Below are positions 12,378-18,744 of a DNA stretch of 18,744 nucleotides, in pieces. The notes below the pieces were generated by a model that was given only the letters and a program-made list of their open reading frames with translations, made no database searches and was not told where the DNA came from. Positions within the stretch are counted from its first letter, which is position 1; the number at the start of each line of letters is the position of its first letter. A program made the translations under genes and the position numbers. Origin of the DNA: Kouleothrix aurantiaca (GTDB lineage Bacteria > Chloroflexota > Chloroflexia > Chloroflexales > Roseiflexaceae); NCBI GenBank assembly GCA_001399705.1, contig LJCR01000014.1:1-18744 (forward strand), read 5' to 3'.

Positions 12378-15017
12378 ATGGCACATCCGACATCACACGC
12401 GGAACACCATGGAACCTTTAAACTGGATGATATCTACTGCACCGAGTGCGCTGAGGCGGTCGAGCAGGCGCTGCGCAGCCAGCCGCACGTTACCAGCGTT
12501 CACCTCGACTGGGCCAACAACGTGGTCCACGTCGGCTACCACGCTGGGATGATCAGCGCCGAGGAGATCGAGCGCGTGATCGCCAGCACCGGCTGCGTGT
12601 GCGCACCAGCCGATGGCGCGCACGATCACGCCGGCCACGCACAGCCTTCGGAGGCGCGCCGGCTCCAGCGATTGCAGCATGCCGTCGACGTCCAGCCCAT
12701 CACTATGGGCACAAAGCACGATCGCATGCAGTACGAGCAGCCTGCGACTGACGCAGATCCCTCGCGCTGGGCAACACGCGCTGCTCCGACTGCGCCGGCG
12801 ATGGACCATCGCGCGCACACGGACATGGATCACCCGATGCCGAAGGAACATCCGATGGCTGGCAAGGAAGCTGCTCAAACGGTCGATCACGCGGCGATGG
12901 GCCACGATATGCGGGCGATGGATCATGCTGCAATGGGCCACGAGATGGTTGGGATGGACCACGCCGCAATGGGGCACGATATGTCCGACCCCGGTATGGC
13001 CGCGGCGATGGAGCGCGACATGCGAAACAAGTTCTTCATCGCGCTGCTGCTGACCATCCCGACCGTGCTCTACGCCCCGCTTGGCATGAACCTGTTCGGC
13101 GTGCGCCTGCCCACCTTTGGCCTGGATATGAACCTGATCATGCTCATATTGACCACGCCGATCGTATTCTACTGCGGCTGGATGTTCATCGCTGGCGCCT
13201 ACCAGTCGCTGCGGCGCGGCATGCTCAACATGAGCGTGTTAATCGCGACCGGTGTGCTGGCGGCCTACGTCTTCAGCGTGCTGATCACCTTCATCGGCGG
13301 CGAGTCGTTCTTCGAGGCCGCGGCGATGCTGATCACGTTCGTGCTGTTCGGTCACTGGATGGAGATGCGCTCGCGACGTGGAACGAATGAGGCACTGCGC
13401 GCGCTCTTTGATCTCGTGCCGCCGCAGGCAACCGTGTTGCGCGACGGGCAGGAGCTCACCATCCCCAGCAGCGAGGTGCAGGTTGACGAGATCGTAGTAC
13501 TCAAGCCCGGCGATAAGGTGCCGGTCGATGGCGAGGTGACTGAGGGCGAGACCAGCATCGACGAGGCGCTGGTCACGGGCGAGAGCGTGCCGGTCACCAA
13601 GCGACCCGGCGATGGGGTGATCGCTGGTTCGATCAACCGCAGCGGCAGCGTGCGCTTCCGTGCGACCAAGGTTGGCGCCGATACCACGCTGGCGCAGATT
13701 GTCGACCTGGTGCAGCGCGCGCAGAACTCGAAAGCGCCAGGGCAGCGACTGGCCGACCGTGCCGCGCAGTATCTGGTCATCCTGGCGGTCGGGTCGGGTG
13801 TCATTACCTTTCTCGCCTGGTACTTCTTCGGCGGCGCGGCGCTCATCACTGCGCTGACCTTCGCAATTTCCGCCGTCGTGATCGCTTGCCCCGACGCGCT
13901 TGGCCTGGCGACGCCGACGGCAGTTGCCGTCGGGACGGGCGTCGGCGCCAAGTACAACATTCTGATCAAGGATGCTGCGACACTCGAGAACGTCTCGGGA
14001 GTTACTGCGATCGTGCTGGACAAGACCGGCACGCTGACTGAGGGCAAGCCCGCGCTGACCGACGTAGTGACGGTGGGAGGCACGTCCGAACAGGAACTGC
14101 TGCACCTGGTCGCGTCGGCCGAGCAGGGCTCGGAGCACCCGCTGGCCGAAGCGATTGTCGCGGGCGCGCGCCAACGTGGGGTTAGGGTGGTCGACGCCAC
14201 ACAGTTCGAGTCTATCGCCGGCCACGGCATTCGTGCGACGGTGGACGGCCGCACGGTGCTGGCGGGCAACGCCAAGCTGATGCGTGACCAGGGCGTTGAC
14301 GCGGCGGCACTGGAGGCGCAGGCGGCCACACTGGCCGAGCAGGGCAAAACCCCAATGTACGTGGCAATTGATGGGCGAGCAGCCGGGCTGGTGGCAGTGG
14401 CGGACACGATTAAGCCGAGCGCACGCGAGACCATTCGGCGGCTCAAGGAGCAGGCGATCGAGGCGGTGATGATCACCGGCGACAATGCCCGTACTGCTGC
14501 CGCAGTCGCCCGCGAGCTGGGCATCGAGCGATTCTTCGCCGAGGTGCTGCCGGCCGACAAGGCCCGCCACGTTAAGGAGCTCCAGGCCGAAGGTAAGCGC
14601 GTGGCGATGGTGGGCGACGGCGTCAATGACGCGCCGGCGCTGGCGCAGGCCGACATCGGCATTGCGATCGGCGCCGGTACCGACGTGGCGATCGAGACGG
14701 CCAATGTGGTATTGATGAAAAGCGACCCGCTCGACATCATCCGCGCGATCATCCTCTCGAAGGCGACGGTGCGCAAGATGAAGCAGAACCTGTTCTGGGC
14801 GGCGATCTACAACGTGTTGGCGATCCCGGTGGCCGCCGGCGTGCTCTACCCGTCGCTAGGGGTCGCGCTGCGGCCCGAATGGTCTGCCCTGTTGATGTCG
14901 CTGTCGTCGATCATCGTGGCGGTGAATGCCGTCCTGCTCAAGCGGGTCGAAGGTGATCTCGGCGAGCCGAGCGCAGGCCGCCCTGCTGCGCCGCTCCAGC
15001 CTGCGCCCGCCGCTTGA
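12378..15017 (+). CDS. Copper-type P1B ATPase with a CPD ion motif and Met/His-rich linker
   Basis: The product is 879 residues. Order: one heavy-metal-associated domain (about 12-76; YCTEC with Cys21 and Cys24); a Met/His-rich linker (about 80-215) with repeated MDHAAMGHDM-like units; then the P-type core with eight expected membrane helices. Motifs seen: LVTGESVPVTK (TGES 400-403), CPD at 504-506 in VIACPDALGLATP, DKTGT with phosphorylated Asp548, SEHPLAEAI, MITGDN, and GDGVNDAP (746-753). The last membrane helices contain YN and MSLSS, the copper(I) exporter signature. CPC is replaced by CPD, and in copB-type pumps by CPH, so the exact metal is open. GGGGGGAAAGAAG precedes ATG 12378. Likely role: ATP-driven export of Cu(I) or a related soft metal across the cytoplasmic membrane. 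It is longer than typical CopA because of the linker. Confidence 0.93.
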   Translation: MAHPTSHAEHHGTFKLDDIYCTECAEAVEQALRSQPHVTSVHLDWANNVVHVGYHAGMISAEEIERVIASTGCVCAPADGAHDHAGHAQPSEARRLQRLQHAVDVQPITMGTKHDRMQYEQPATDADPSRWATRAAPTAPAMDHRAHTDMDHPMPKEHPMAGKEAAQTVDHAAMGHDMRAMDHAAMGHEMVGMDHAAMGHDMSDPGMAAAMERDMRNKFFIALLLTIPTVLYAPLGMNLFGVRLPTFGLDMNLIMLILTTPIVFYCGWMFIAGAYQSLRRGMLNMSVLIATGVLAAYVFSVLITFIGGESFFEAAAMLITFVLFGHWMEMRSRRGTNEALRALFDLVPPQATVLRDGQELTIPSSEVQVDEIVVLKPGDKVPVDGEVTEGETSIDEALVTGESVPVTKRPGDGVIAGSINRSGSVRFRATKVGADTTLAQIVDLVQRAQNSKAPGQRLADRAAQYLVILAVGSGVITFLAWYFFGGAALITALTFAISAVVIACPDALGLATPTAVAVGTGVGAKYNILIKDAATLENVSGVTAIVLDKTGTLTEGKPALTDVVTVGGTSEQELLHLVASAEQGSEHPLAEAIVAGARQRGVRVVDATQFESIAGHGIRATVDGRTVLAGNAKLMRDQGVDAAALEAQAATLAEQGKTPMYVAIDGRAAGLVAVADTIKPSARETIRRLKEQAIEAVMITGDNARTAAAVARELGIERFFAEVLPADKARHVKELQAEGKRVAMVGDGVNDAPALAQADIGIAIGAGTDVAIETANVVLMKSDPLDIIRAIILSKATVRKMKQNLFWAAIYNVLAIPVAAGVLYPSLGVALRPEWSALLMSLSSIIVAVNAVLLKRVEGDLGEPSAGRPAAPLQPAPAA

Positions 15018-15060
15018 TCCATATTGCTGTCCTTGTATCCTCCCGTTGCACAACCGCCTG

Positions 15061-15090
15061 CTGGCGAACGAACAGCGTGTTCGTTCGCCG
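15061..15090 (+). terminator. Strong hairpin between the ATPase and uppP
   Basis: GGCGAACGAAC (15063-15073) and GTTCGTTCGCC (15079-15089) are perfect 11-base reverse complements around AGCGT, extendable to 13 pairs with a G-U. It begins 45 bases after the ATPase stop and is followed by GGCTTCTTAT rather than a long T run. It probably terminates or protects the ATPase mRNA. Confidence 0.6.
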
Positions 15091-15111
15091 GCTTCTTATG
15101 AAGAGGCGCCG

Positions 15112-15921
15112 GTGGGTGACTGGTTCAACGTCGTCCTGCTCGGCATTGTCGAGGGACTGACCGAGTTCTTGCCGATTTCTTCGACCGCGCATCTCTTGAT
15201 TGTCGCAAAGATGCTGGGCTTTCGGAATGATGCTGGTGGTACCTTCGAGATCTTCATTCAGTCTGGTGCAATCCTCGCTGTGCTCGGCTTCTACGCCCGC
15301 GATCTGCTTGCGCAGGCGCGCACGCTCCCGCACGACGCAATGACGCGACGCTTCTGGACTGGTGCGCTGGTGGCATTCCTCCCGGCTGCGCTGGTCGGGA
15401 TGGTAATGCGCACATGGATTAAAGCGGTCCTGTTTGGATCGCCCATGGTGATTGCCGGTGCACTGATCGTTGGCGGGGTCATCCTGATCATCATTGAGCT
15501 ACTTCCCCGTCGCCTGGCCACGACTTCCAATCTGACCCATGTCTCGTTACGTCAGGCATTTGGTATCGGTGTGGCGCAGGTGTTCGCGCTCGTCCCTGGA
15601 ATATCGCGCTCCGGCGCGTCGATCGTCGGAGGATTATTGGCTGGGCTGGATCGCGCGACCGCGACGCGCTTCTCATTCTATCTCGCCATCCCCACGCTCG
15701 GCGCCGCGACCCTGCTTGATCTGGTGAGTAGCCTCGATCAGCTTGTGCCCGGCGACTTGGGTCGGCTGGTGCTGGGCGCGCTGGTTTCGCTGGTCGTCGC
15801 CTGGATGAGCATCGGCTGGCTGCTCCGCTATGTCGCGCACAATGGTTTCGTCGCGTTCGGCGTCTATCGTATTGTCGTGGGGGCGGTTGTGCTGGCGCTC
15901 GTGGCTCTGGGAAGGCTCTGA
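15112..15921 (+). CDS. uppP: Undecaprenyl-diphosphatase
   Basis: The product is 269 residues, the family's usual size. UppP (BacA family) dephosphorylates undecaprenyl pyrophosphate on the outer side of the membrane, recycling the lipid carrier for peptidoglycan synthesis and giving bacitracin tolerance. Both signatures are present: VEGLTEFLPISSTAHL (13-28) with the catalytic Glu residues, and PGISRSGASI (162-171) with the catalytic Arg. Seven or eight hydrophobic segments follow the family layout. GTG 15112 is chosen because the first membrane segment begins right after it and the length then matches; the frame stays open upstream only into the ATPase end. The purine tract AAGAGG (15101-15106) can serve as its RBS. 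The rest of the cell-wall pathway is not nearby. Confidence 0.95.
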   Translation: MGDWFNVVLLGIVEGLTEFLPISSTAHLLIVAKMLGFRNDAGGTFEIFIQSGAILAVLGFYARDLLAQARTLPHDAMTRRFWTGALVAFLPAALVGMVMRTWIKAVLFGSPMVIAGALIVGGVILIIIELLPRRLATTSNLTHVSLRQAFGIGVAQVFALVPGISRSGASIVGGLLAGLDRATATRFSFYLAIPTLGAATLLDLVSSLDQLVPGDLGRLVLGALVSLVVAWMSIGWLLRYVAHNGFVAFGVYRIVVGAVVLALVALGRL

Positions 15922-15960
15922 GTGGGGATCGTTGGCTCCTCAGCGCGCTGTGCCGCTGCA

Positions 15961-15989
15961 TTGACAATGAGTCGTATCTGCAATAAGAT
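15961..15989 (+). promoter_or_regulatory. Sigma-70 promoter of the NicO-like permease gene
   Basis: TTGACA (15961-15966), a 17-base spacer and TAAGAT (15984-15989) are near consensus. The predicted start near 15996 leaves a leader of about 115 bases before GTG 16111. Confidence 0.75.
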
Positions 15990-16032
15990 GCACCTAGGCT
16001 CATCCATATCGCAGGTGCGTTTCGCATTATTC

Positions 16033-16074
16033 TGTGGAGGCCACACACCGATAGCGCCAGGTGACTGCTGGCGC
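16033..16074 (+). promoter_or_regulatory. Structured leader of the NicO-like gene, possible metal or cobalamin switch
   Basis: Two hairpins lie in the leader: TGTGG-AGG-CCACA (16033-16045) and GCGCCAG-GTGACTG-CTGGCGC (16054-16074), both perfect. Ni/Co permease genes are often controlled by cobalamin or NiCo riboswitches, but I cannot match the conserved boxes of either, so this stays a structured leader of unknown type. Confidence 0.35.
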
Positions 16075-16110
16075 CCGTCGCTATGCAAATAAGGCACAAA
16101 GGAGGCTTAC

Positions 16111-16995
16111 GTGTTCGCAGGTCTTTTAGCCTTGATCGGGCTCGGCTTCGCGCTCGGATTGCGTCATGGTATCGATTGGGACCACATCGCTGCGATCACC
16201 GATATCACCAGTTCGACGGTAGCAAATACAGAAGCGGAGACCGACGGGCGGATGCTGGCCGCTGGCATCGGCGGGTCGAATGTGAGTATCGGAGTGCCCG
16301 TGAGCGCTCTCGGCTCAAAGTGGAGCGAGTCGCGACAGGGCCTTTTTCTGGCAACGTTGTATGCGCTTGGCCACGCCAGCGTCGTGACCCTCCTGGGGCT
16401 GCTGGCGATCTGGCTGGGTGCAATTCTCCCGACCTGGGTCGACCCGCTGATGGAGCGCGTCGTCGGAGTAACGCTTGTGGTGCTCGGCGCCTGGATCTTC
16501 TACTCGCTCTGGCGCTATGGGCGCTCCTTTCAACTGAAGAGCCGCTGGATGGTGGTGTTTGCGCTGCTGGGCCGCGGCTGGGCCATGCTGAAAAGTAAGA
16601 TCGCCGGCCAGCCACACGTTCACGATCACTCCCAGGAGATCGCACAATATGGCCCCAAAGCTGCCCTTGGCATCGGCATGATCCACGGCATCGGCGCGGA
16701 GACCGGCTCGCAAGCGCTCTTGCTGGCGGGTGCGGCTGGGGCCACATCAGCCGTCAGCGGCTCGCTGATGCTGCTGGCCTTCGTCGTCGGGCTGGTGATC
16801 TCGAATTCGCTGATCGCTGTCTTCTCGCTGGTTGGGTTTGTGTCTTCGAGTACCAAGCGGAACGTCTATGTTGTGATTGGCGTGCTGGCGGGGATCTTTA
16901 GCCTGGTGGTTGGCCTCCTCTTTCTCACCGGCCAGGGCGCCGAACTTCCTGACCTCCAGGCGCTCCTCGATCCCGTGTTTGGTGCAATTCGCTGA
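16111..16995 (+). CDS. NicO/NiCoT-like nickel or cobalt permease
   Basis: The product is 294 residues with about six or seven membrane segments. The hallmark is HxxxxDH in the first helix: RHGIDWDHIAAITD, with His19, Asp24 and His25, matching the NiCoT signature (usually HAVDADHI). A second conserved stretch, GMIHGIGAETGSQALLL, lies near residue 190. A His-rich cytoplasmic loop (HVHDHS) precedes it, consistent with metal handling. Bacterial members import or, in RcnA-like forms, export Ni or Co; the direction cannot be told from the sequence. GTG 16111 follows AAAGGAGG at a good distance. The gene has its own strong promoter and a structured leader, and converges on the Fur-family gene downstream. 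Confidence 0.9.
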   Translation: MFAGLLALIGLGFALGLRHGIDWDHIAAITDITSSTVANTEAETDGRMLAAGIGGSNVSIGVPVSALGSKWSESRQGLFLATLYALGHASVVTLLGLLAIWLGAILPTWVDPLMERVVGVTLVVLGAWIFYSLWRYGRSFQLKSRWMVVFALLGRGWAMLKSKIAGQPHVHDHSQEIAQYGPKAALGIGMIHGIGAETGSQALLLAGAAGATSAVSGSLMLLAFVVGLVISNSLIAVFSLVGFVSSSTKRNVYVVIGVLAGIFSLVVGLLFLTGQGAELPDLQALLDPVFGAIR

Positions 16996-17070
16996 CGACC
17001 ACGACGTATCGACCCAGGTAAACTAGAGGTTGCGCATACAACCCGCACCAATCCGCTCTGGTAGATGACC

Positions 17071-17110
17071 AACGCCATTGTGCATGCACGAACGCACGCA
17101 CAGTGGCGTT
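17071..17110. terminator. Bidirectional terminator-like inverted repeat between convergent genes
   Basis: AACGCCATTGTGC (17071-17083) and GCACAGTGGCGTT (17098-17110) pair over 13 bases with one wobble position, loop 17084-17097. It sits between the stops of the permease (16995) and the convergent Fur-family gene (17127), as expected for a shared terminator. Confidence 0.65.
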
Positions 17111-17126
17111 CGTCGTTTACCGTCGC

Positions 17127-17567
17127 TTATGATCTCTGGACCATCACTACGCGGCAAGCGGCGCAATGGCCGGGTATCGCCAGGTGTTCGAGCTGGATGG
17201 TGAAGCCGTAGCGCTCCTCGATAGTGGTCTTTAGCATCGCAAACACGTCATCAGGGATCTCGGTCTCCTGTTCGCATTCCTGGCAGATCAGGTGATGGTG
17301 ATGATCCCCTCGGTGGCGGTACTCGTAGCGCAGCCGGCCATCACCGATGTTGATCGGCGCGACCAGCCCGACCGCCTGAAGCCACTGCAGGCTCCGGTAG
17401 ACAGTCGCGATGTCGATGTAGGGCTGCTCCGGCACAATCGCGGCGTGAATTTCTTCAGCGGTCAGGTGCCGGGCGTTTGATTTGACCACCTGGAGGACCT
17501 GCAGGCGCTGGGGAGTCAGGCGATGCCCCTGCTGGCGTAGCAGCGTCGCTTCTTCAAGGTGTTCCAT
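17127..17567 (-). CDS. Fur-family metalloregulator
   Basis: The product is 146 residues, the family's usual length. The N-terminal winged helix reads GHRLTPQRLQVLQVVKSNAR, then DIATVYRSLQWLQAVGL (recognition region). The C-terminal half has the metal sites: the His cluster RGDHHHHLIC, then CQEC and a second pair CAAC, which form the structural zinc site. Fur, Zur, Nur and PerR all fit; with a Ni/Co-type permease and a copper pump nearby, a Nur- or Zur-like role is possible, but residues alone do not decide. It is transcribed toward the permease gene from its own promoter at 17636-17664. ATG 17567 has only a weak purine tract (AAGGAAC) upstream on the minus strand. Confidence 0.93.
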   Translation of the reverse strand: MEHLEEATLLRQQGHRLTPQRLQVLQVVKSNARHLTAEEIHAAIVPEQPYIDIATVYRSLQWLQAVGLVAPINIGDGRLRYEYRHRGDHHHHLICQECEQETEIPDDVFAMLKTTIEERYGFTIQLEHLAIPGHCAACRVVMVQRS

Positions 17568-17635
17568 GATATGTTCCTTCCAGCTGGCTCTTCTGTAGCG
17601 TTATCTCCACATGGGTCAGGAGTACAGATGGCTAT

Positions 17636-17664
17636 ATCGTAGAAGGAACGCCTCTCACTGTCAA
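17636..17664 (-). promoter_or_regulatory. Promoter of the Fur-family gene
   Basis: On the minus strand, TTGACA (17664-17659), a 17-base spacer and TACGAT (17641-17636) lie about 70 bases before ATG 17567. I see no clear Fur-box palindrome over it. Confidence 0.6.
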
Positions 17665-17754
17665 TAGGAGGTGATATCCACACCTGGCACCCTCGTTCTA
17701 CGCCGAACAGCAGACGTTCAAGGCTGCACCCACTTGAGTAGTTGCAAGACTTGC

Positions 17755-17783
17755 TTGACAACGAGACCGCGTCTGATTATAAT
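17755..17783 (+). promoter_or_regulatory. Consensus sigma-70 promoter of the glutaredoxin-thioredoxin reductase gene
   Basis: TTGACA (17755-17760), exactly 17 bases, then TATAAT (17778-17783): a perfect match to both hexamers. Such a strong promoter normally needs repression, which fits the palindrome right behind it. Confidence 0.85.
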
Positions 17784-17789
17784 GATCCC

Positions 17790-17808
17790 ACCCCCTATGG
17801 GAGGGGGT
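17790..17808 (+). promoter_or_regulatory. CsoR-family-like operator
   Basis: ACCCCCT (17790-17796) and AGGGGGT (17802-17808) are exact reverse complements around ATGGG. The G/C-tract palindrome resembles operators of CsoR/RcnR-family repressors (TACCC...GGGTA), and it covers the predicted transcription start. No CsoR-type gene is in the window, so the repressor would be encoded elsewhere. Confidence 0.6.
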
Positions 17809-17823
17809 AGCTAAGGAGCTGCT

Positions 17824-18644
17824 ATGATCGACCGCACGCTAACTGACTCGATCGTTGTGTACAGCACCGTCTGGTGCCCGGACTGCAAGCGCGCCAAGCG
17901 CTTCTTCGGCGAGCAGCGCGTGCCCTACGTCAATATTGATATCGAGCAGGACCCCGCAGCCATGGCATTTGTCCAGCAGATCAACCACGGCAAACGCATC
18001 ATCCCCACCATCGTCTTCCCAGACGGCTCCATCCTGGTCGAGCCGTCCAATGCCGAGCTGGCTGCGAAGCTGGGGTTGCAGACAAAGGCGCAGCGCAGCT
18101 TCTACGATGCCATTGTGATTGGCGGCGGCCCGGCCGGACTGACGGCGGCCTTGTACATGGCCCGCGAAGGGTTGGACACGCTTGTGATCGAGAAGGCCGG
18201 GCTCGGTGGGCAGGCCGGCATCACCCAGACGCTCGACAACTTCCCTGGCTTTGACGAGGGCATCTCCGGCACGGAGTTCGCCGAACGGCTAGGACGCCAG
18301 GCGCGACGCTTCGGCGTCGAGATCCTGCAGGCGCAGACCGTGACAAACATTGGGCGCGAGGGGCCGTACCTGAGCATCACGACTGGTGATGGCTCGAGCT
18401 ATGGCACCAAAGCCGGGCTGCTGGCGACCGGCGCACGCTATCGCACACTGGGTGTGCCAGGCGAAGAAGAGCTGATCGGCATCAACATCCACTTCTGCGC
18501 GACCTGTGACGGTGCATTCTACAAAGGTAAGAAAGTGCTCGTCGTCGGTGGGGGCAACAGCGGGCTCGAAGAAGGATTGTTTCTGACGAAGTTCGCGAAC
18601 CAGGTGGACATCGTAGAGTTCCAGCCGCACCTGAAGGCCTATAG
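17824..18644 (+). pseudogene. Glutaredoxin-thioredoxin reductase fusion, truncated by an IS3-family element
   Basis: The N-terminal 85 residues are a glutaredoxin-like domain (YSTVWCPDCKRAKRFF, Cys18 and Cys21; then RIIPTIVFPDGS). From about residue 92 a thioredoxin reductase follows: FAD motif GGGPAG (100-105), the redox pair CATC (225-228) and NADPH motif GGGNSG (242-247). Such a fusion would pass electrons from NADPH via FAD and CATC to its own glutaredoxin domain or to thioredoxins. Host coding stops at about residue 273 (EFQPHLKAY), where the IS begins; the frame then reads 14 foreign residues to TAG 18685. About 100 residues, including the rest of the NADPH domain and the C-terminal FAD part, are missing. 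ATG 17824 follows AAGGAG and a strong promoter. The truncated product is probably inactive. Confidence 0.88.
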
Positions 18645-18744
18645 TGGACCCAGAAATCTGTACAGTCAGACGGTCAGACTTCTGTAGAATAACAGTATGA
18701 AAAAGTCTTACACTGCCAGCTTCAAAGCCCAGGTCGTCCTAGAG
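18645..18744 (+). mobile_element. IS3-family element, left end (runs off the window)
   Basis: The homology of the reductase ends abruptly at TGGACCCAGAAATCTG, which begins with the TG typical of IS3-family ends. Two direct copies of GTCAGAC (18665-18671 and 18673-18679) lie within the end. An OrfA-like frame starts at 18697. The other end and the target duplication are outside the window. Confidence 0.8.
18697..18744 (+). CDS. IS3-family transposase OrfA, N-terminus only
   Basis: ATG 18697 opens MKKSYTASFKAQVVLE, the standard beginning of an IS3-family OrfA helix-turn-helix protein, cut by the window edge after 16 residues. It is distinct from the decayed copy at 2240-2703 (MKNLQFSAEQIIKIL), so two different IS3-type elements have visited this region. 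Confidence 0.8.
   Translation, partial: MKKSYTASFKAQVVLE

Noticed and set aside
13239..14776. Two long minus-strand open frames (over 440 codons) inside the P-type ATPase gene
   Set aside because: They are GC-rich antisense frames of a gene with every P-type motif intact; their low-complexity Ala/Ser/Arg products match no family.
14926..15111. Longer UppP N-terminus starting inside the ATPase gene
   Set aside because: It would add 62 residues of non-family sequence across a hairpin; GTG 15112 gives the usual length and begins at the first membrane helix.
1..18744. CRISPR array, tRNA or rRNA genes
   Set aside because: No spaced direct repeats, cloverleaf patterns or conserved rRNA stretches were found on reading both strands; short hairpins are isolated.

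Overview
The window reads as an accessory, metal- and redox-handling region of a GC-rich bacterium, most likely a Chloroflexota (class Chloroflexia). That placement rests on recognising the overall style of the proteins and of the decayed transposases; no rRNA or other phylogenetic marker is present, so it is moderate at best. Nearly all intact genes lie on the + strand. The exceptions are a Fur-family regulator, a TnpB gene and two transposase relics.

Layout. 1-1882: the end of an unknown gene and a 596-residue protein with a C-terminal Cys4 zinc ribbon. 1883-2898: an IS3-family relic on the minus strand. 2899-4598: an orphan RNA polymerase alpha subunit (complete NTD and CTD, but not in a ribosomal operon) and a DUF192 lipoprotein. 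4599-5774: a gene graveyard with a decayed DDE transposase and the 3' end of an alpha/beta hydrolase. 5775-6884: a DUF305 lipoprotein followed 27 bases later by the main find, a thioredoxin-fold lipoprotein whose CxxC positions are both in-frame TGA. 7026-10150: a LuxR-type regulator with a degenerate receiver, a His-rich polytopic membrane protein, an unknown 206-residue protein and an ICMT-like methyltransferase. 10175-12219: a SAM methyltransferase split by a TnpB-only IS200/IS605-type element. 12378-15017: a copper-type P1B ATPase with a CPD instead of CPC ion motif. 15112-17567: UppP, a NicO/NiCoT-like metal permease and, convergently, a Fur-family regulator. 17824-18744: a glutaredoxin-thioredoxin reductase fusion behind a consensus promoter and a CsoR-like operator, truncated by an IS3-family element that runs off the window.

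The headline observation is 6495-6884. Translated through TGA at 6642 and 6651, the frame gives a complete lipoprotein thioredoxin with a UxxU active site, correctly spaced helix Pro58 and cis-Pro96, and a perfect 7-bp stem with a GUG loop 18 bases after the second TGA, inside the range expected of a bacterial SECIS element. This makes a two-selenocysteine, extracytoplasmic thioredoxin the best reading.

How the genes may work together (inference): copper-binding lipoproteins (DUF305, with MDHxxM motifs shared with the ATPase linker; DUF192), a P1B exporter, a Ni/Co-type permease, a Fur-family regulator and thiol/selenol redox proteins form a metal and oxidative stress island. At least four transposon insertions or relics show that it is in active flux.
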